Below are positions 9,041 through 17,937 of a DNA stretch of 64,000 bases, in pieces. The first letter of the stretch is position 1; the number at the start of each line of letters is the position of its first letter. The stretch is from assembly GCA_905202485.1 (NCBI GenBank), contig CAJKRY010000002.1, positions 62,001 through 126,000 on the forward strand, read 5' to 3'. The notes below the pieces were generated by a model. The model was not told where the DNA came from. It saw only the letters and a list, made by a program, of their open reading frames with translations, and did no database searches. This stretch comes from an uncultured Methanomassiliicoccus sp. (GTDB taxonomy: Archaea > Thermoplasmatota > Thermoplasmata > Methanomassiliicoccales > Methanomassiliicoccaceae). Position numbers and translations under genes: made by a program.

Positions 9041-9964
9041 ATGAAGCTCATTGAGACCGCCAATTCCATACAGACCATGGAAATAAGAGGTGCAGGATTA
9101 ATAGCCCGCAGCGCCGCTGAAGCCTTGAAAGATCTGGCTGAAGAATATAACGGGGAATCACTCACTGAGTTCATCGAAGTTCTAAACAAAGGCAGAGAAA
9201 CTTTGGTAAATTCCCGACCAACTGCTGTTTCTCTGTGGAATGCTGTGCAGGCAACTTTAAAGAATATTAAAAATGCAGAAGATGTGAAAAGTTTAAAGAA
9301 GATAGTTTCCAGAGATGCTGATATATTCATATCCAGTTCTAAAAAAGCAGTTGAGACGATCGGCAGAATAGGAGCCAACAGAATAAGAGACGGAGATGTT
9401 GTGCTGACCCACTGCAACAGCAAAGCTGCACTGAGCGTTATAAAAACCGCTCATCAGCAGGGCAAAAACATTTCAGCATATGCTACTGAATCCAGGCCGT
9501 GGAAGCAGGGGCTACTGACTGTAAAAGACCTATCTGATGCAGGGATTCCTGTCACCCTGATCGTGGACAGCGCGGTCAGATGGATTATGAAAGAGATAGA
9601 CATCGCCGTAGTCGGTGCTGACACGATATGTTCCAACGGCGCGCTCATAAACAAGATAGGCACATCGCAGATAGGGCTAGCAGCTCATGAAGCCAGAGTT
9701 CCACTCATGGTGTGTGCTGAAAGTTACAAATTTTCACCTAAAACAATGGAAGGAGAAATGGTAGAGATAGAGGAAAGGGACATAACCGAAGTAGCTGCAG
9801 GCCTTCCTCCCAATGTAAAAGTCAGAAACCCGGTTTTTGATTCTACACCTGCTGAATACATAGACTGTATTGCAACAGAAATTGGATTGATTTCTCCATA
9901 TGCAGCTTACGAGGTTATAGTAAATAAACTAGGACATGAATGTCTTTTTGAGACGGAGGGATAA
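9041..9964 (+). CDS. Ribose-1,5-bisphosphate isomerase (archaeal e2b2 type)
   Basis: An eIF2B-alpha-like protein of about 307 residues with GADTICSNGALINKIGTSQIGLAAH and CAESYKFSPKT, the signature of the isomerase that turns ribose-1,5-bisphosphate into ribulose-1,5-bisphosphate. The frame also contains an ATG at 9032, but the gaggtga ribosome site lies only one base before it and ten bases before 9041, so 9041 is preferred. The next two genes encode RuBisCO and AMP phosphorylase, which fixes the function: this is the middle step of the archaeal AMP pathway. Confidence 0.92.
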   Translation: MKLIETANSIQTMEIRGAGLIARSAAEALKDLAEEYNGESLTEFIEVLNKGRETLVNSRPTAVSLWNAVQATLKNIKNAEDVKSLKKIVSRDADIFISSSKKAVETIGRIGANRIRDGDVVLTHCNSKAALSVIKTAHQQGKNISAYATESRPWKQGLLTVKDLSDAGIPVTLIVDSAVRWIMKEIDIAVVGADTICSNGALINKIGTSQIGLAAHEARVPLMVCAESYKFSPKTMEGEMVEIEERDITEVAAGLPPNVKVRNPVFDSTPAEYIDCIATEIGLISPYAAYEVIVNKLGHECLFETEG

Positions 9965-9966
9965 GA

Positions 9967-11211
9967 ATGGAGTATTCTAATAAATATCTGCATCTGGGAG
10001 AAGAAATAGACCCGGATGATTATGTAATATGTAAATACAAAATCGCCACAAATCTGGAGATGAGCAATGCAGCTGCAGCAATTGCCGCTGAGCAGTCTAC
10101 AGGTACGTGGACCGGAGTATCTACACTAAACGAAGAGATCTTTGAGCTGTACAGCGGAAGAGTGACTGCTGTCGAAGGAGACATAGCTACAATAGCATAT
10201 CCCAAAGAAGATTTTAGCTTAGATATAGGCGGAATACCCCAGGTTCTGAGTGTAATTTCCGGAAATCTGTTTGGATTAGACGCTTTAAACGGTGTACGCT
10301 TAGAAGATGTCTTTTTCCCAAAGTCCATGCTCAATGATTTTCTTGGACCAAGATTCGGGGCAGAAGGATTAAGAGAGGTTCTCAAAAGACCTGAAAAACC
10401 TCTTGTAGGAACCATCGTCAAACCTAAGATAGGGCTGTCCCCGAAAGAAACTGCGAACTACATATATGAAGCAGGAATGGGCGGGCTGACTAACGGCAAA
10501 GATGACGAGACTCTTTCAAATCAGAAATTCTGTCCAATTGAAGACAGAGTAGTAGCAGTGGCGGAAGCTATCGACCGTGTAAAGGATGAAAGCGGCCACA
10601 TAATGGTTCATGCAATCAATGTGTCCACAAAAGGCCATGAAATTGTAGAAGTAGCGGAAAGAGTGCAGGAATTAGGGGCCAGTGAAATCATGGTAGATGT
10701 GATTACCTGCGGATTTGCTGCAGTCCAGGCGCTCAGAGAAGATCCATCGATAAAACTGCCGATTCACGTCCACCGTACAATGCACGGAGCTATAACTAAA
10801 AACAAAGATATGGGCGTGTCAATGAATGTTTTTGCAAAGCTTGTAAGAATGTGCGGCGGAGATGCCCTGCACATCGGAACTTTCGGCGTAGGAAAGATGA
10901 CTGGATCAACAAAAGAAGATGTCGCCAACCAGCAGGCCTGCATTGGAAAGGATGTACCGTACAAAGAAGTGCTTCCGGTATGTTCAGGAGGAATGCATCC
11001 AGGACTAGTTGAAAAACTAGTGGAGATTGCCGGAACCAATATTCAGATTCAGGCCGGCGGTGGAGTTGCAGGACATCCAGGAGGAGTCAGAAAAGGCGCC
11101 ATGGCACTTTCTCAAGCTGTTGATGCCGCATATGAAAAAATTCCTGCTAGCGAATATCGCAAAACACACGTAGAACTTGACCAGGCATTAAGCAAATGGG
11201 GATCTGCATGA
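9967..11211 (+). CDS. rbcL: RuBisCO, archaeal form III large subunit
   Basis: A 414-residue RuBisCO that adds CO2 to ribulose-1,5-bisphosphate to give two 3-phosphoglycerates. Catalytic elements are present: VKPKIGLS, GKDDE with the lysine to be carbamylated at about residue 178, HVHRTMHGA, GTFGVGKM, CSGGMHPG and QAGGGVAGHPGG. The region before the carbamylated lysine reads GGLTNGKDDE, where the usual motif has an aspartate-hydrophobic pair. No small subunit is encoded, as expected for form III. It starts two bases after the isomerase stop and ends in an ATGA overlap with AMP phosphorylase. Confidence 0.95.
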   Translation: MEYSNKYLHLGEEIDPDDYVICKYKIATNLEMSNAAAAIAAEQSTGTWTGVSTLNEEIFELYSGRVTAVEGDIATIAYPKEDFSLDIGGIPQVLSVISGNLFGLDALNGVRLEDVFFPKSMLNDFLGPRFGAEGLREVLKRPEKPLVGTIVKPKIGLSPKETANYIYEAGMGGLTNGKDDETLSNQKFCPIEDRVVAVAEAIDRVKDESGHIMVHAINVSTKGHEIVEVAERVQELGASEIMVDVITCGFAAVQALREDPSIKLPIHVHRTMHGAITKNKDMGVSMNVFAKLVRMCGGDALHIGTFGVGKMTGSTKEDVANQQACIGKDVPYKEVLPVCSGGMHPGLVEKLVEIAGTNIQIQAGGGVAGHPGGVRKGAMALSQAVDAAYEKIPASEYRKTHVELDQALSKWGSA

Positions 11212-12767
11212 ATTTAAAGGCCAGATACATCGATATGGAGTCTGCAGAGTATACCTGCGTACTCCATGACAATGATGCAATAGAACTTGGTGTAAGAGAA
11301 CAAGACAGGATAAGAATAAAGCATGAACGCAACTCGATTGTTGCTCTCCTGCAGACAACCGACACTGTGGTAAACCAAGGAGAAGTCGGAATTCTAGGAA
11401 GAGCATACGGAATACTGGGACCAGAACGCGATGAAATTGTGGATGTTGTCCCCACATCTAAGCCAGAATCTGTAAAATATATAAAGAAAAAGATGAGGGG
11501 CGAAGAGCTGACTACCGAAGAGATAAGGACTATTGTAAACGATATTGTTCAGCATAATCTCAGCAACATTGAACTGACCGCGTATGTGGTAGCCTTAGAG
11601 ATAAACGGTATGAATATCAGAGAAACTGCAGATCTCACGATGGCAATGGTCGAAACCGGGGATACTATCACATTCGACCGCGGCCCGATTTTTGATTTTC
11701 ACTCAGTGGGCGGATGTCCGGGAAATAAGATAACTCTGATAGTCGTCCCAATTGTAGCTGCTGCAGGTCTCATCATACCTAAAACGTCATCCAGAGCCAT
11801 CAGTTCAGCTGCGGGAACAGCAGATATCGTGGAAGTTTTTGCAGATGTGTATATGGATGCCCACAAACTGAGAACCATCGCAGAAAAAGTCGGCGGTACT
11901 CTGGCATGGGGCGGATCAATGAGTCTGTCCCCTGCTGACGATACGATAATTAAAGTTGAGTATCCTCTCGGAATAGATCCTCATGCACAGCTTCTTGCAT
12001 CAGTGATGTCAAAAAAGAAAGCTGCCGGCGCGAACTGCCTTGTGATCGACATTCCAACCGGAGCAGGCACTAAAGTGCCGACCATTGAAAAGGCGCAGGC
12101 ATTTGCCAGAGACTTTATGGACCTAGGAGAAAAACTCGGAATTGAAGTAAGATGTGCGATAACGTACGGAGAACAGCCGGTTGGAAGATCAATCGGACCT
12201 GCTCTGGAAGCCCAAGAAGCAATTACGATCCTTGAAGGTTCAAAGCATCCCAGCAGCGTTTATGAAAAATCTATCGGAATGGCTGCGATGGTACTGGAAA
12301 TGGGCGGCATAAAGGACGGAGAAGCCAAAGCAAAGGAGATCCTCGAATCTGGCCAGGCATTAGCTAAATTCAGAGAAATCGTGGCTGCACAAGGAGGCAA
12401 TCCAAATATAGCATCATCAGACATAATCGTTGGAAAGTATCAGTATGATATTGTTTCTGCCATGTCTGGATATGTCAACTCCATAAAAAACAAACAGCTG
12501 GTGCAGATTGCTAGGGCTGCCGGGTCTCCAAAAGATAAGGGCGCAGGTGTTGTACTCAATAAAAAACGCGGAAACAGAGTACTGGAAGGAGAAACACTGT
12601 ATACTATTTATGCAGACCATGAAGCCAAGCTTGAACAGGCAATAAGTCTGGCAAGAAAACTGGATCCCATGGTTGTAGAAAACATGATTATCTCTAAACT
12701 GCCGAATTCCAGTAAATACGCTGTTATTGAAGAGACTCCGTGCAACAATCCAGATGAATGCAATTAA
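11208..12767 (+). CDS. deoA: AMP phosphorylase
   Basis: A 519-residue member of the archaeal AMP phosphorylase branch of the thymidine phosphorylase family. It has an N-terminal barrel domain typical of the archaeal enzymes, then FDFHSVGGCPGNKITL and KTSSRAISSAAGTADIVE. It phosphorolyses AMP (and CMP/UMP) to free base and ribose-1,5-bisphosphate, feeding the isomerase and RuBisCO upstream. The ATG at 11208 overlaps the RuBisCO stop as ATGA and has a ggggat ribosome site; an in-frame codon at 11196 is less likely. Its stop shares a TTAA with the convergent SulP gene. Confidence 0.93.
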   Translation: MNLKARYIDMESAEYTCVLHDNDAIELGVREQDRIRIKHERNSIVALLQTTDTVVNQGEVGILGRAYGILGPERDEIVDVVPTSKPESVKYIKKKMRGEELTTEEIRTIVNDIVQHNLSNIELTAYVVALEINGMNIRETADLTMAMVETGDTITFDRGPIFDFHSVGGCPGNKITLIVVPIVAAAGLIIPKTSSRAISSAAGTADIVEVFADVYMDAHKLRTIAEKVGGTLAWGGSMSLSPADDTIIKVEYPLGIDPHAQLLASVMSKKKAAGANCLVIDIPTGAGTKVPTIEKAQAFARDFMDLGEKLGIEVRCAITYGEQPVGRSIGPALEAQEAITILEGSKHPSSVYEKSIGMAAMVLEMGGIKDGEAKAKEILESGQALAKFREIVAAQGGNPNIASSDIIVGKYQYDIVSAMSGYVNSIKNKQLVQIARAAGSPKDKGAGVVLNKKRGNRVLEGETLYTIYADHEAKLEQAISLARKLDPMVVENMIISKLPNSSKYAVIEETPCNNPDECN

Positions 12768-14407
12768 GTGTATTCAGATTCCTCATAAGCATCTACGACA
12801 TCTCCGGGAGACTCAAAAAAGGATTCGGGACCCACTTCATAAGTGATTCCTAATCTCAATAGATCTCTGGAGACGTCTGGATCTACATCTGAAAACACAA
12901 CTTTAACATTTTTTTCTTTAAGGTTTTTTATTGATTCCATCAGAGCATCTCCTGCAGAGATGTCGATGCTTGGTACAGCAGACATGTCCAGACACAGCCA
13001 TTTTATATCTTTTGACAGCACTTCGATGTCATCCCGTAAGGTAGGAGCGTTTGCATAATACATAGATGAGTTGAATCTATAGATCACTAAACCTGGTAAC
13101 ACATGCCTTCCAGAAGATACTGGAATCGTTGATAATCTACCATCCTTAAAGACCAAAAGCCTGTTCTTCGGCTTGTATCCGGATTTTACATGAAACAGCA
13201 ATGAAGCCACCATAGCAAACACAATGCCGATTTCTACACCCAAAAATACAACAGCCAATATGCTGGCTATGCCGACAACCGCCTCTCCTTTGCTCTTTTT
13301 TATAATAGACTTAATTCCTTTTACATCCACCATCTCAAAACCGATTACAAAAACAATGGCAGATAGTGCAGCCAGAGGCATACTTGAAAGTGGAGCTGTC
13401 AAAAACAGCAGAACCAATATCACCACAACAGACATTACGATCTGGGTGAATTGTCCTTTTCCGCCTGCATAATAGGTTACTTCTGTTCTGCCGGAGGTAC
13501 CGCTAGAGATAAAAGCACCTGATATGCTCGCTCCAATGTTTGCAATTCCAAGGGAAATTAAATCTCTGTTTTCATCAAAAGAATCGTGTGATTTTGAAGA
13601 ATACACGCGGGATAGCGAAGCACTCTTAGCTACAGCCACTAAAAATAAAGAAGCAATGGTAAGAGACATCTGGGGGAGCATTGAAAATGATTCTGCGGTA
13701 GGAAAAGTCAAAGACGGAAGACCTTGTGCTACATTTCCAATAGTATCAATTGTTGATTTTAAATTAAATAAAATACTTACCAAGATTGATCCGATTACAA
13801 CGATAAGCATATCTGGTATTTTCTGCGATATTTTTCGTGACAGAAATATTATAGCCAGAGATGCAGCTGCAATGATTATAGATATTATTGAAACTAAATT
13901 TAAATGAGAAAAAACAGCAGAAACTATATTTATAACGCCATTTCCAAGATTGGAGATTCCCAGCATTCCAGGAATCTGTTCTACCATAATTACTATTCCG
14001 ACTCCTGTCAGGAAAGCAATCATGACTGTATCCGAAAGAAAATCTGCAATAAACCCTAGTTTCAAAATTCCCGAAATTATCAGAAGTATACCGACAATTA
14101 AAGTTACCATCAAAGCCAGTGAGATGTAGTCGGCTGAACCTGTAACGGCAACGGCAGATACTCCTCCTGCTAGGATAAGCGCAGTAGATGAGTCAGCGCC
14201 TATTGACAGATGTCGTGAAGATGCCAAAATAGCAAAAAGCAGAGAAGGGATTAGTAAAGTGTATAAGCCTGTAGCCAAAGGCATTCCCGCAATATTGGCA
14301 TAGCCGATCGCCTGAGGTATGGCTACAGTAGCAAGTGTTATTCCTGCTACCAAGTCTCCTCTGATCTCCGCTTTTCCATTTGGCAGTACAGATTTAAATA
14401 ATCTCAT
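12764..14407 (-). CDS. SulP-family anion transporter with C-terminal STAS domain
   Basis: A 547-residue SLC26/SulP protein. The N-terminus LVAGITLATVAIPQAIGYANIAG is the family hallmark, followed by about ten hydrophobic segments and a cytoplasmic STAS domain from about residue 425 (WLCLDMSAVPSIDISAGDAL). Substrates in the family include sulfate and bicarbonate; the substrate cannot be read here. Its start overlaps the stop of the K+ channel gene as ATGA, so it is the last gene of a coupled three-gene transport operon. Confidence 0.9.
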   Translation of the reverse strand: MRLFKSVLPNGKAEIRGDLVAGITLATVAIPQAIGYANIAGMPLATGLYTLLIPSLLFAILASSRHLSIGADSSTALILAGGVSAVAVTGSADYISLALMVTLIVGILLIISGILKLGFIADFLSDTVMIAFLTGVGIVIMVEQIPGMLGISNLGNGVINIVSAVFSHLNLVSIISIIIAAASLAIIFLSRKISQKIPDMLIVVIGSILVSILFNLKSTIDTIGNVAQGLPSLTFPTAESFSMLPQMSLTIASLFLVAVAKSASLSRVYSSKSHDSFDENRDLISLGIANIGASISGAFISSGTSGRTEVTYYAGGKGQFTQIVMSVVVILVLLFLTAPLSSMPLAALSAIVFVIGFEMVDVKGIKSIIKKSKGEAVVGIASILAVVFLGVEIGIVFAMVASLLFHVKSGYKPKNRLLVFKDGRLSTIPVSSGRHVLPGLVIYRFNSSMYYANAPTLRDDIEVLSKDIKWLCLDMSAVPSIDISAGDALMESIKNLKEKNVKVVFSDVDPDVSRDLLRLGITYEVGPESFFESPGDVVDAYEESEYT

Positions 14408-15192
14408 TTACGATCTTCTGAATCAAACTTTTTTTCAATTCTTTCAAGACGTTCAGACAAATCCTTGTACGCTTTATCAAATTCTTCTTTTGATTCTCCC
14501 TCCAGCCTATTCAAAATAGATACCTGACCTCCCTTTCCCACAACGACTTTGGATGAACTTGGAATGAGATACCTGTTAGCTAGATAACCAGTTAAAGTTG
14601 CAAATATGCCAATTCCTGCAATCATCATCACTGAGGCAGTTAATCTTCCACCCAAGGTGACAGGATAAAAGTCACCATATCCGACAGTTGCAATTGTAAC
14701 AATAGCCCACCATAGTGCGTCGGTAGGAGTTTGAATATTGGCGTTAGGATCTGCTGATTCAAAATTGTAAGCTGCAATAGACCCAAATTCGATTATTAAT
14801 ATTATTATAAATACTCCTAAAAATAATATTGCTTCTGCACCTTCGTTTCTCAGATTATACTTCAATTTTTTCCAGCCCATGTGCCAGAAAATCATGGAAG
14901 ATCGAACTCCTCTGAACAACCATGATATTTGATAAAATGGAATTATACATAATACATCAAGCCATCCAAATTCACGCAGAAAATACTGCCTGGGAGATGT
15001 GGATGTTAAAAACCGATATGCAAAATTGAGAGCGAAGAATATCGTAAGCATGTAATTGATTATTTTAGCAATATCACCAGTGTGAGTGCCATCATAAATG
15101 ATGGCTAACACACTGTTCAACACTGAAAGCGCTCCGATGAGCGCAATCATTGTTGCAAAGTTTGGGTTTCTGTCTGCGAACCATTTACTCAT
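14404..15192 (-). CDS. Voltage-gated-like potassium channel
   Basis: A 262-residue membrane protein with the K+ selectivity filter TVGYGDFYP. The pore helix DALWWAIVTIA precedes it and a pore-lining helix follows. Upstream are about four hydrophobic segments, giving the six-segment Kv layout, but no regular arginine-ladder S4 is obvious. The C-terminus (SKEEFDKAYKDLSERLERIEKKF) is a likely coiled coil that could tetramerise the channel. It overlaps both neighbours by ATGA, linking K+ flux to urea and anion transport. Confidence 0.88.
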   Translation of the reverse strand: MSKWFADRNPNFATMIALIGALSVLNSVLAIIYDGTHTGDIAKIINYMLTIFFALNFAYRFLTSTSPRQYFLREFGWLDVLCIIPFYQISWLFRGVRSSMIFWHMGWKKLKYNLRNEGAEAILFLGVFIIILIIEFGSIAAYNFESADPNANIQTPTDALWWAIVTIATVGYGDFYPVTLGGRLTASVMMIAGIGIFATLTGYLANRYLIPSSSKVVVGKGGQVSILNRLEGESKEEFDKAYKDLSERLERIEKKFDSEDRK

Positions 15193-16328
15193 GGTCTACC
15201 CCATCCGAGCCCAAATGGAATGCTGAGAATGTATGGTGCTGCCCAGATGAAAAAGAAAGCTGCAAAGTTAAATGGTCCTGTCAAACCTGGCAGACCCCAG
15301 CGTCCAAAGAAGTTTTTCACAGCTGGTACAATGATGATGGTACACACGATTGTCGCAAAAAGAGCATATACGAATGTTGTGAGATTAAGCGGCAAAAATG
15401 CTGTTAAAGCAATCATCAAAAGTGCCTGATTAAAACCATGAAGACCTGAACGTATTTCTGAATCTGGGAATTTTACCAGTTTTGCAAAAATGGCCCCGAC
15501 AAGAGATCCTATAAATGCCATGGCACCTGCAAGGAACAATGGAGATAATGGATCCCAGTTGGCTGTGTATGCATTATTAAAGATTCCTCCGCTCACTAAT
15601 GAAAATGAGAGGGTCAGACCGGCTACCCAGAATACACCTGTTTTCCAATTATTTACAAATGTAATCTGTGCAACACCTGTGAATGCCGCTTTAATAAATT
15701 CCCACACAGTCCAGTGAAAATCTTCTGAATTGTCAGGGTTGCCGCTTCCAGGCAGTAACTTTGTTACGCCTGCGGCGACTCCATCATGGTAGCGTCCTTC
15801 AGCGCTGACAGCACCTTCGGGGGCAGGGGATCTTGGGAATATATCAATTCCAAAATACTTTGCTGCAAGCAAAGTCATCCATGTTGCCACACAGAATCCT
15901 AGTGTGAACGAGGGTACTCCGTATCCACCTCCTCCAACCTGGAACATGTTTTCAAGAACATTATCCAGTGCAAGATAGATAATTACAGTCATTGCTGCAT
16001 TAAAAAGTGAAAGTGCTAATGTTGCGCCATTTGTTTTTGTAAAAGGACCTGACCATAATGCCATAGCTGAAAGAACTGAGTTGTATCCAAGCAAACCAGC
16101 CGTTATGAGATGATATGGCACGCCAAGGAGCAGACCCATTCCAGCTCCAATTAAGCTACCGGCCACCATCATTGCGGCTGCCCGACGAGATGCAATCAGC
16201 ACTCCAACTAATATCAATACTCCGCTTACAACGGAAGATACCAGAGGCACCTCTGATATACCATTGAAGAGTATGAAAATAAACTCAATCAATGGATTTC
16301 CCGTTTCAAACGTTGGAGTGACATACAT
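15189..16328 (-). CDS. Urea transporter (UT family)
   Basis: A 379-residue hydrophobic protein with the two-fold repeat of urea channels. The signature AFTGVAQITFVNNWKTGVFW occurs near the start of the second half, and a degenerate match (FNGISEVPLVSSVVSGVLIL) lies at the N-terminus. Such proteins let urea pass down its gradient. No urease gene is in the window. A GGTGGACGG ribosome site precedes the ATG. It is the first gene of the urea transporter / K+ channel / SulP operon. Confidence 0.88.
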   Translation of the reverse strand: MYVTPTFETGNPLIEFIFILFNGISEVPLVSSVVSGVLILVGVLIASRRAAAMMVAGSLIGAGMGLLLGVPYHLITAGLLGYNSVLSAMALWSGPFTKTNGATLALSLFNAAMTVIIYLALDNVLENMFQVGGGGYGVPSFTLGFCVATWMTLLAAKYFGIDIFPRSPAPEGAVSAEGRYHDGVAAGVTKLLPGSGNPDNSEDFHWTVWEFIKAAFTGVAQITFVNNWKTGVFWVAGLTLSFSLVSGGIFNNAYTANWDPLSPLFLAGAMAFIGSLVGAIFAKLVKFPDSEIRSGLHGFNQALLMIALTAFLPLNLTTFVYALFATIVCTIIIVPAVKNFFGRWGLPGLTGPFNFAAFFFIWAAPYILSIPFGLGWGRP

Positions 16329-16337
16329 TACCGTCCA

Positions 16338-16362
16338 CCTATGTAAAATAAAATTTCATAGG
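16338..16362 (-). promoter_or_regulatory. Promoter region of the urea transporter operon with a flanking inverted repeat
   Basis: CCTATG and CATAGG flank a 13-base AT-only stretch (positions 16344-16356) that could be the TATA box of the minus-strand transport operon. A regulator bound to this palindrome would block or assist TBP. The six-base arms are short, so chance is possible. Confidence 0.35.
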
Positions 16363-16410
16363 GGTCGGTATTAGTAGTTATCGAGATTTTATGACGGCAA
16401 TCTAGTTATT

Positions 16411-17937
16411 GTGGAAGCTGTAAAACATAATAGCATGGCTTCGGAGGAAACTAGACAGACAAAACAATTCTCAGGAGATTTAAATGCACTAGCCGGCAAT
16501 GTTATGGCGGCTGTCGGAATGGCAGATGTTATTAGAACAACGATGGGACCTAGAGGCCTAGATAAACTGCTTGTAGATCAAATGGGAAACCGAGTGATTA
16601 CCAACGACGGATATACTGTATTAGTATCTTTGAAAACGTCGCATCCTGTTTCCAGGTTACTGGTTGAAATTGCTGAAAGGCAAGAGATGAATGTCGGCGA
16701 TGGGACTACATCTACTGTGATTATGGCGGCTGAGATGCTTAAGGAAGGTTACAGGATGACTTCTGAATGCGGAATACACCCTTCAAGAATATTATCGGAA
16801 TTGGATGAAGGAGTGGATATTGTAGCTGAATATCTGAACAACATACAGATACAGATAGAGTCCCTAAAAGATCCTAAAGTAAAAGACATATTGAAAACAG
16901 CTACAGCATCTAAACTGGACGGCAGACAGCTGTCAGATCATATTATGCTGGCTGCAAATCATTTAGGCCCTCAGAACAGAACTGATTTGAGACATGGAAT
17001 ACTTCTTTTAAGAAGATTGGGAGATGATGTGTTTGTAGACGGTATAGCAATAGAAGCTATACCTCAGGAGATTTCTGTAGTTAATTACATATCAAATCCA
17101 AAAGTTTGCTTTATAAAAGGATCGTTAGAGTTTCCACTCCCTGGAACTCAGATCGAAGATAACGAACGCCACGATACTGAAAGAAAAATACTGATGGATG
17201 CGCTGGTTAAGAATGGAGTTAATGTTGTGTTAACGAGCGCACCGAATATTGACAATACATTTAAAATGGAACTTTTGGCAAGAAACATAGCATTGATACG
17301 TCTATCTATGGAAGAGCTTGTTTTGTTCTCAAGATCGCTGGAAACACCTGCGGTTTACGGGTCGCAGATTGTATCAGGCATCGTGCCGCCCTGTTTTGAA
17401 GCAGACAGTATAGAACTAGATGAGGATAAAAATCTGACAATTCTAAGAGCTCCAAATAGCGGCGTAGCTGCTACGTTGATTATTGGAGGCGCAACTACTG
17501 AGACATCTAAAGAAAGAATGCGCACCTGTATCGATGGAATCTGCGGGCTCCATTATGCATTAAAAGGGGGAGTTGTTCCAGGAGGAGGCGTTGCTGAACT
17601 GAACGCAGCAAGATATCTTGAAAAAAAGATGATGGATGGAAATTCACAGAGCATCGGCTGCGGAATTCTCGTGAAAGGACTGGAATCAATATCCCGGCAG
17701 ATACTTGATAATGCAGGATACAACGGATACGAAATGATGGTGCGCCTCCGCTCTCAGCCTGATGGAATAGGAGTGGATGTAGCTACAGGCGATTTCATAA
17801 ATATGGTCGACAGCGGAATTGTTGATTCAAGAATCACCAAGATGCATGCAATACAAATCGCAGTACATATTGTGAAAACAATTCTAAAGATAGACAGGAA
17901 TCTCTTGAAAGATGATCCCAAGGAAGGGATGAATTAA
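16411..17937 (+). CDS. Divergent group II chaperonin (thermosome paralogue)
   Basis: A 508-residue homologue of the thermosome. The ATP-site motifs are kept: TTMGPRGLDKLLVD, ITNDGYTVL, GDGTTSTVIMAAEML and VPGGGVAELNAARYL. It differs from the canonical subunit encoded at 49733-51370 by lower similarity, a shorter apical region (about eight residues fewer in the helical lid) and no Gly/Met-rich tail. The start may be the GTG at 16411 or the ATG at 16435 (MASEETRQ). It could be a minor thermosome subunit or a specialised chaperonin. The stop shares TTAA with the DUF89 gene. Confidence 0.85.
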   Translation: MEAVKHNSMASEETRQTKQFSGDLNALAGNVMAAVGMADVIRTTMGPRGLDKLLVDQMGNRVITNDGYTVLVSLKTSHPVSRLLVEIAERQEMNVGDGTTSTVIMAAEMLKEGYRMTSECGIHPSRILSELDEGVDIVAEYLNNIQIQIESLKDPKVKDILKTATASKLDGRQLSDHIMLAANHLGPQNRTDLRHGILLLRRLGDDVFVDGIAIEAIPQEISVVNYISNPKVCFIKGSLEFPLPGTQIEDNERHDTERKILMDALVKNGVNVVLTSAPNIDNTFKMELLARNIALIRLSMEELVLFSRSLETPAVYGSQIVSGIVPPCFEADSIELDEDKNLTILRAPNSGVAATLIIGGATTETSKERMRTCIDGICGLHYALKGGVVPGGGVAELNAARYLEKKMMDGNSQSIGCGILVKGLESISRQILDNAGYNGYEMMVRLRSQPDGIGVDVATGDFINMVDSGIVDSRITKMHAIQIAVHIVKTILKIDRNLLKDDPKEGMN

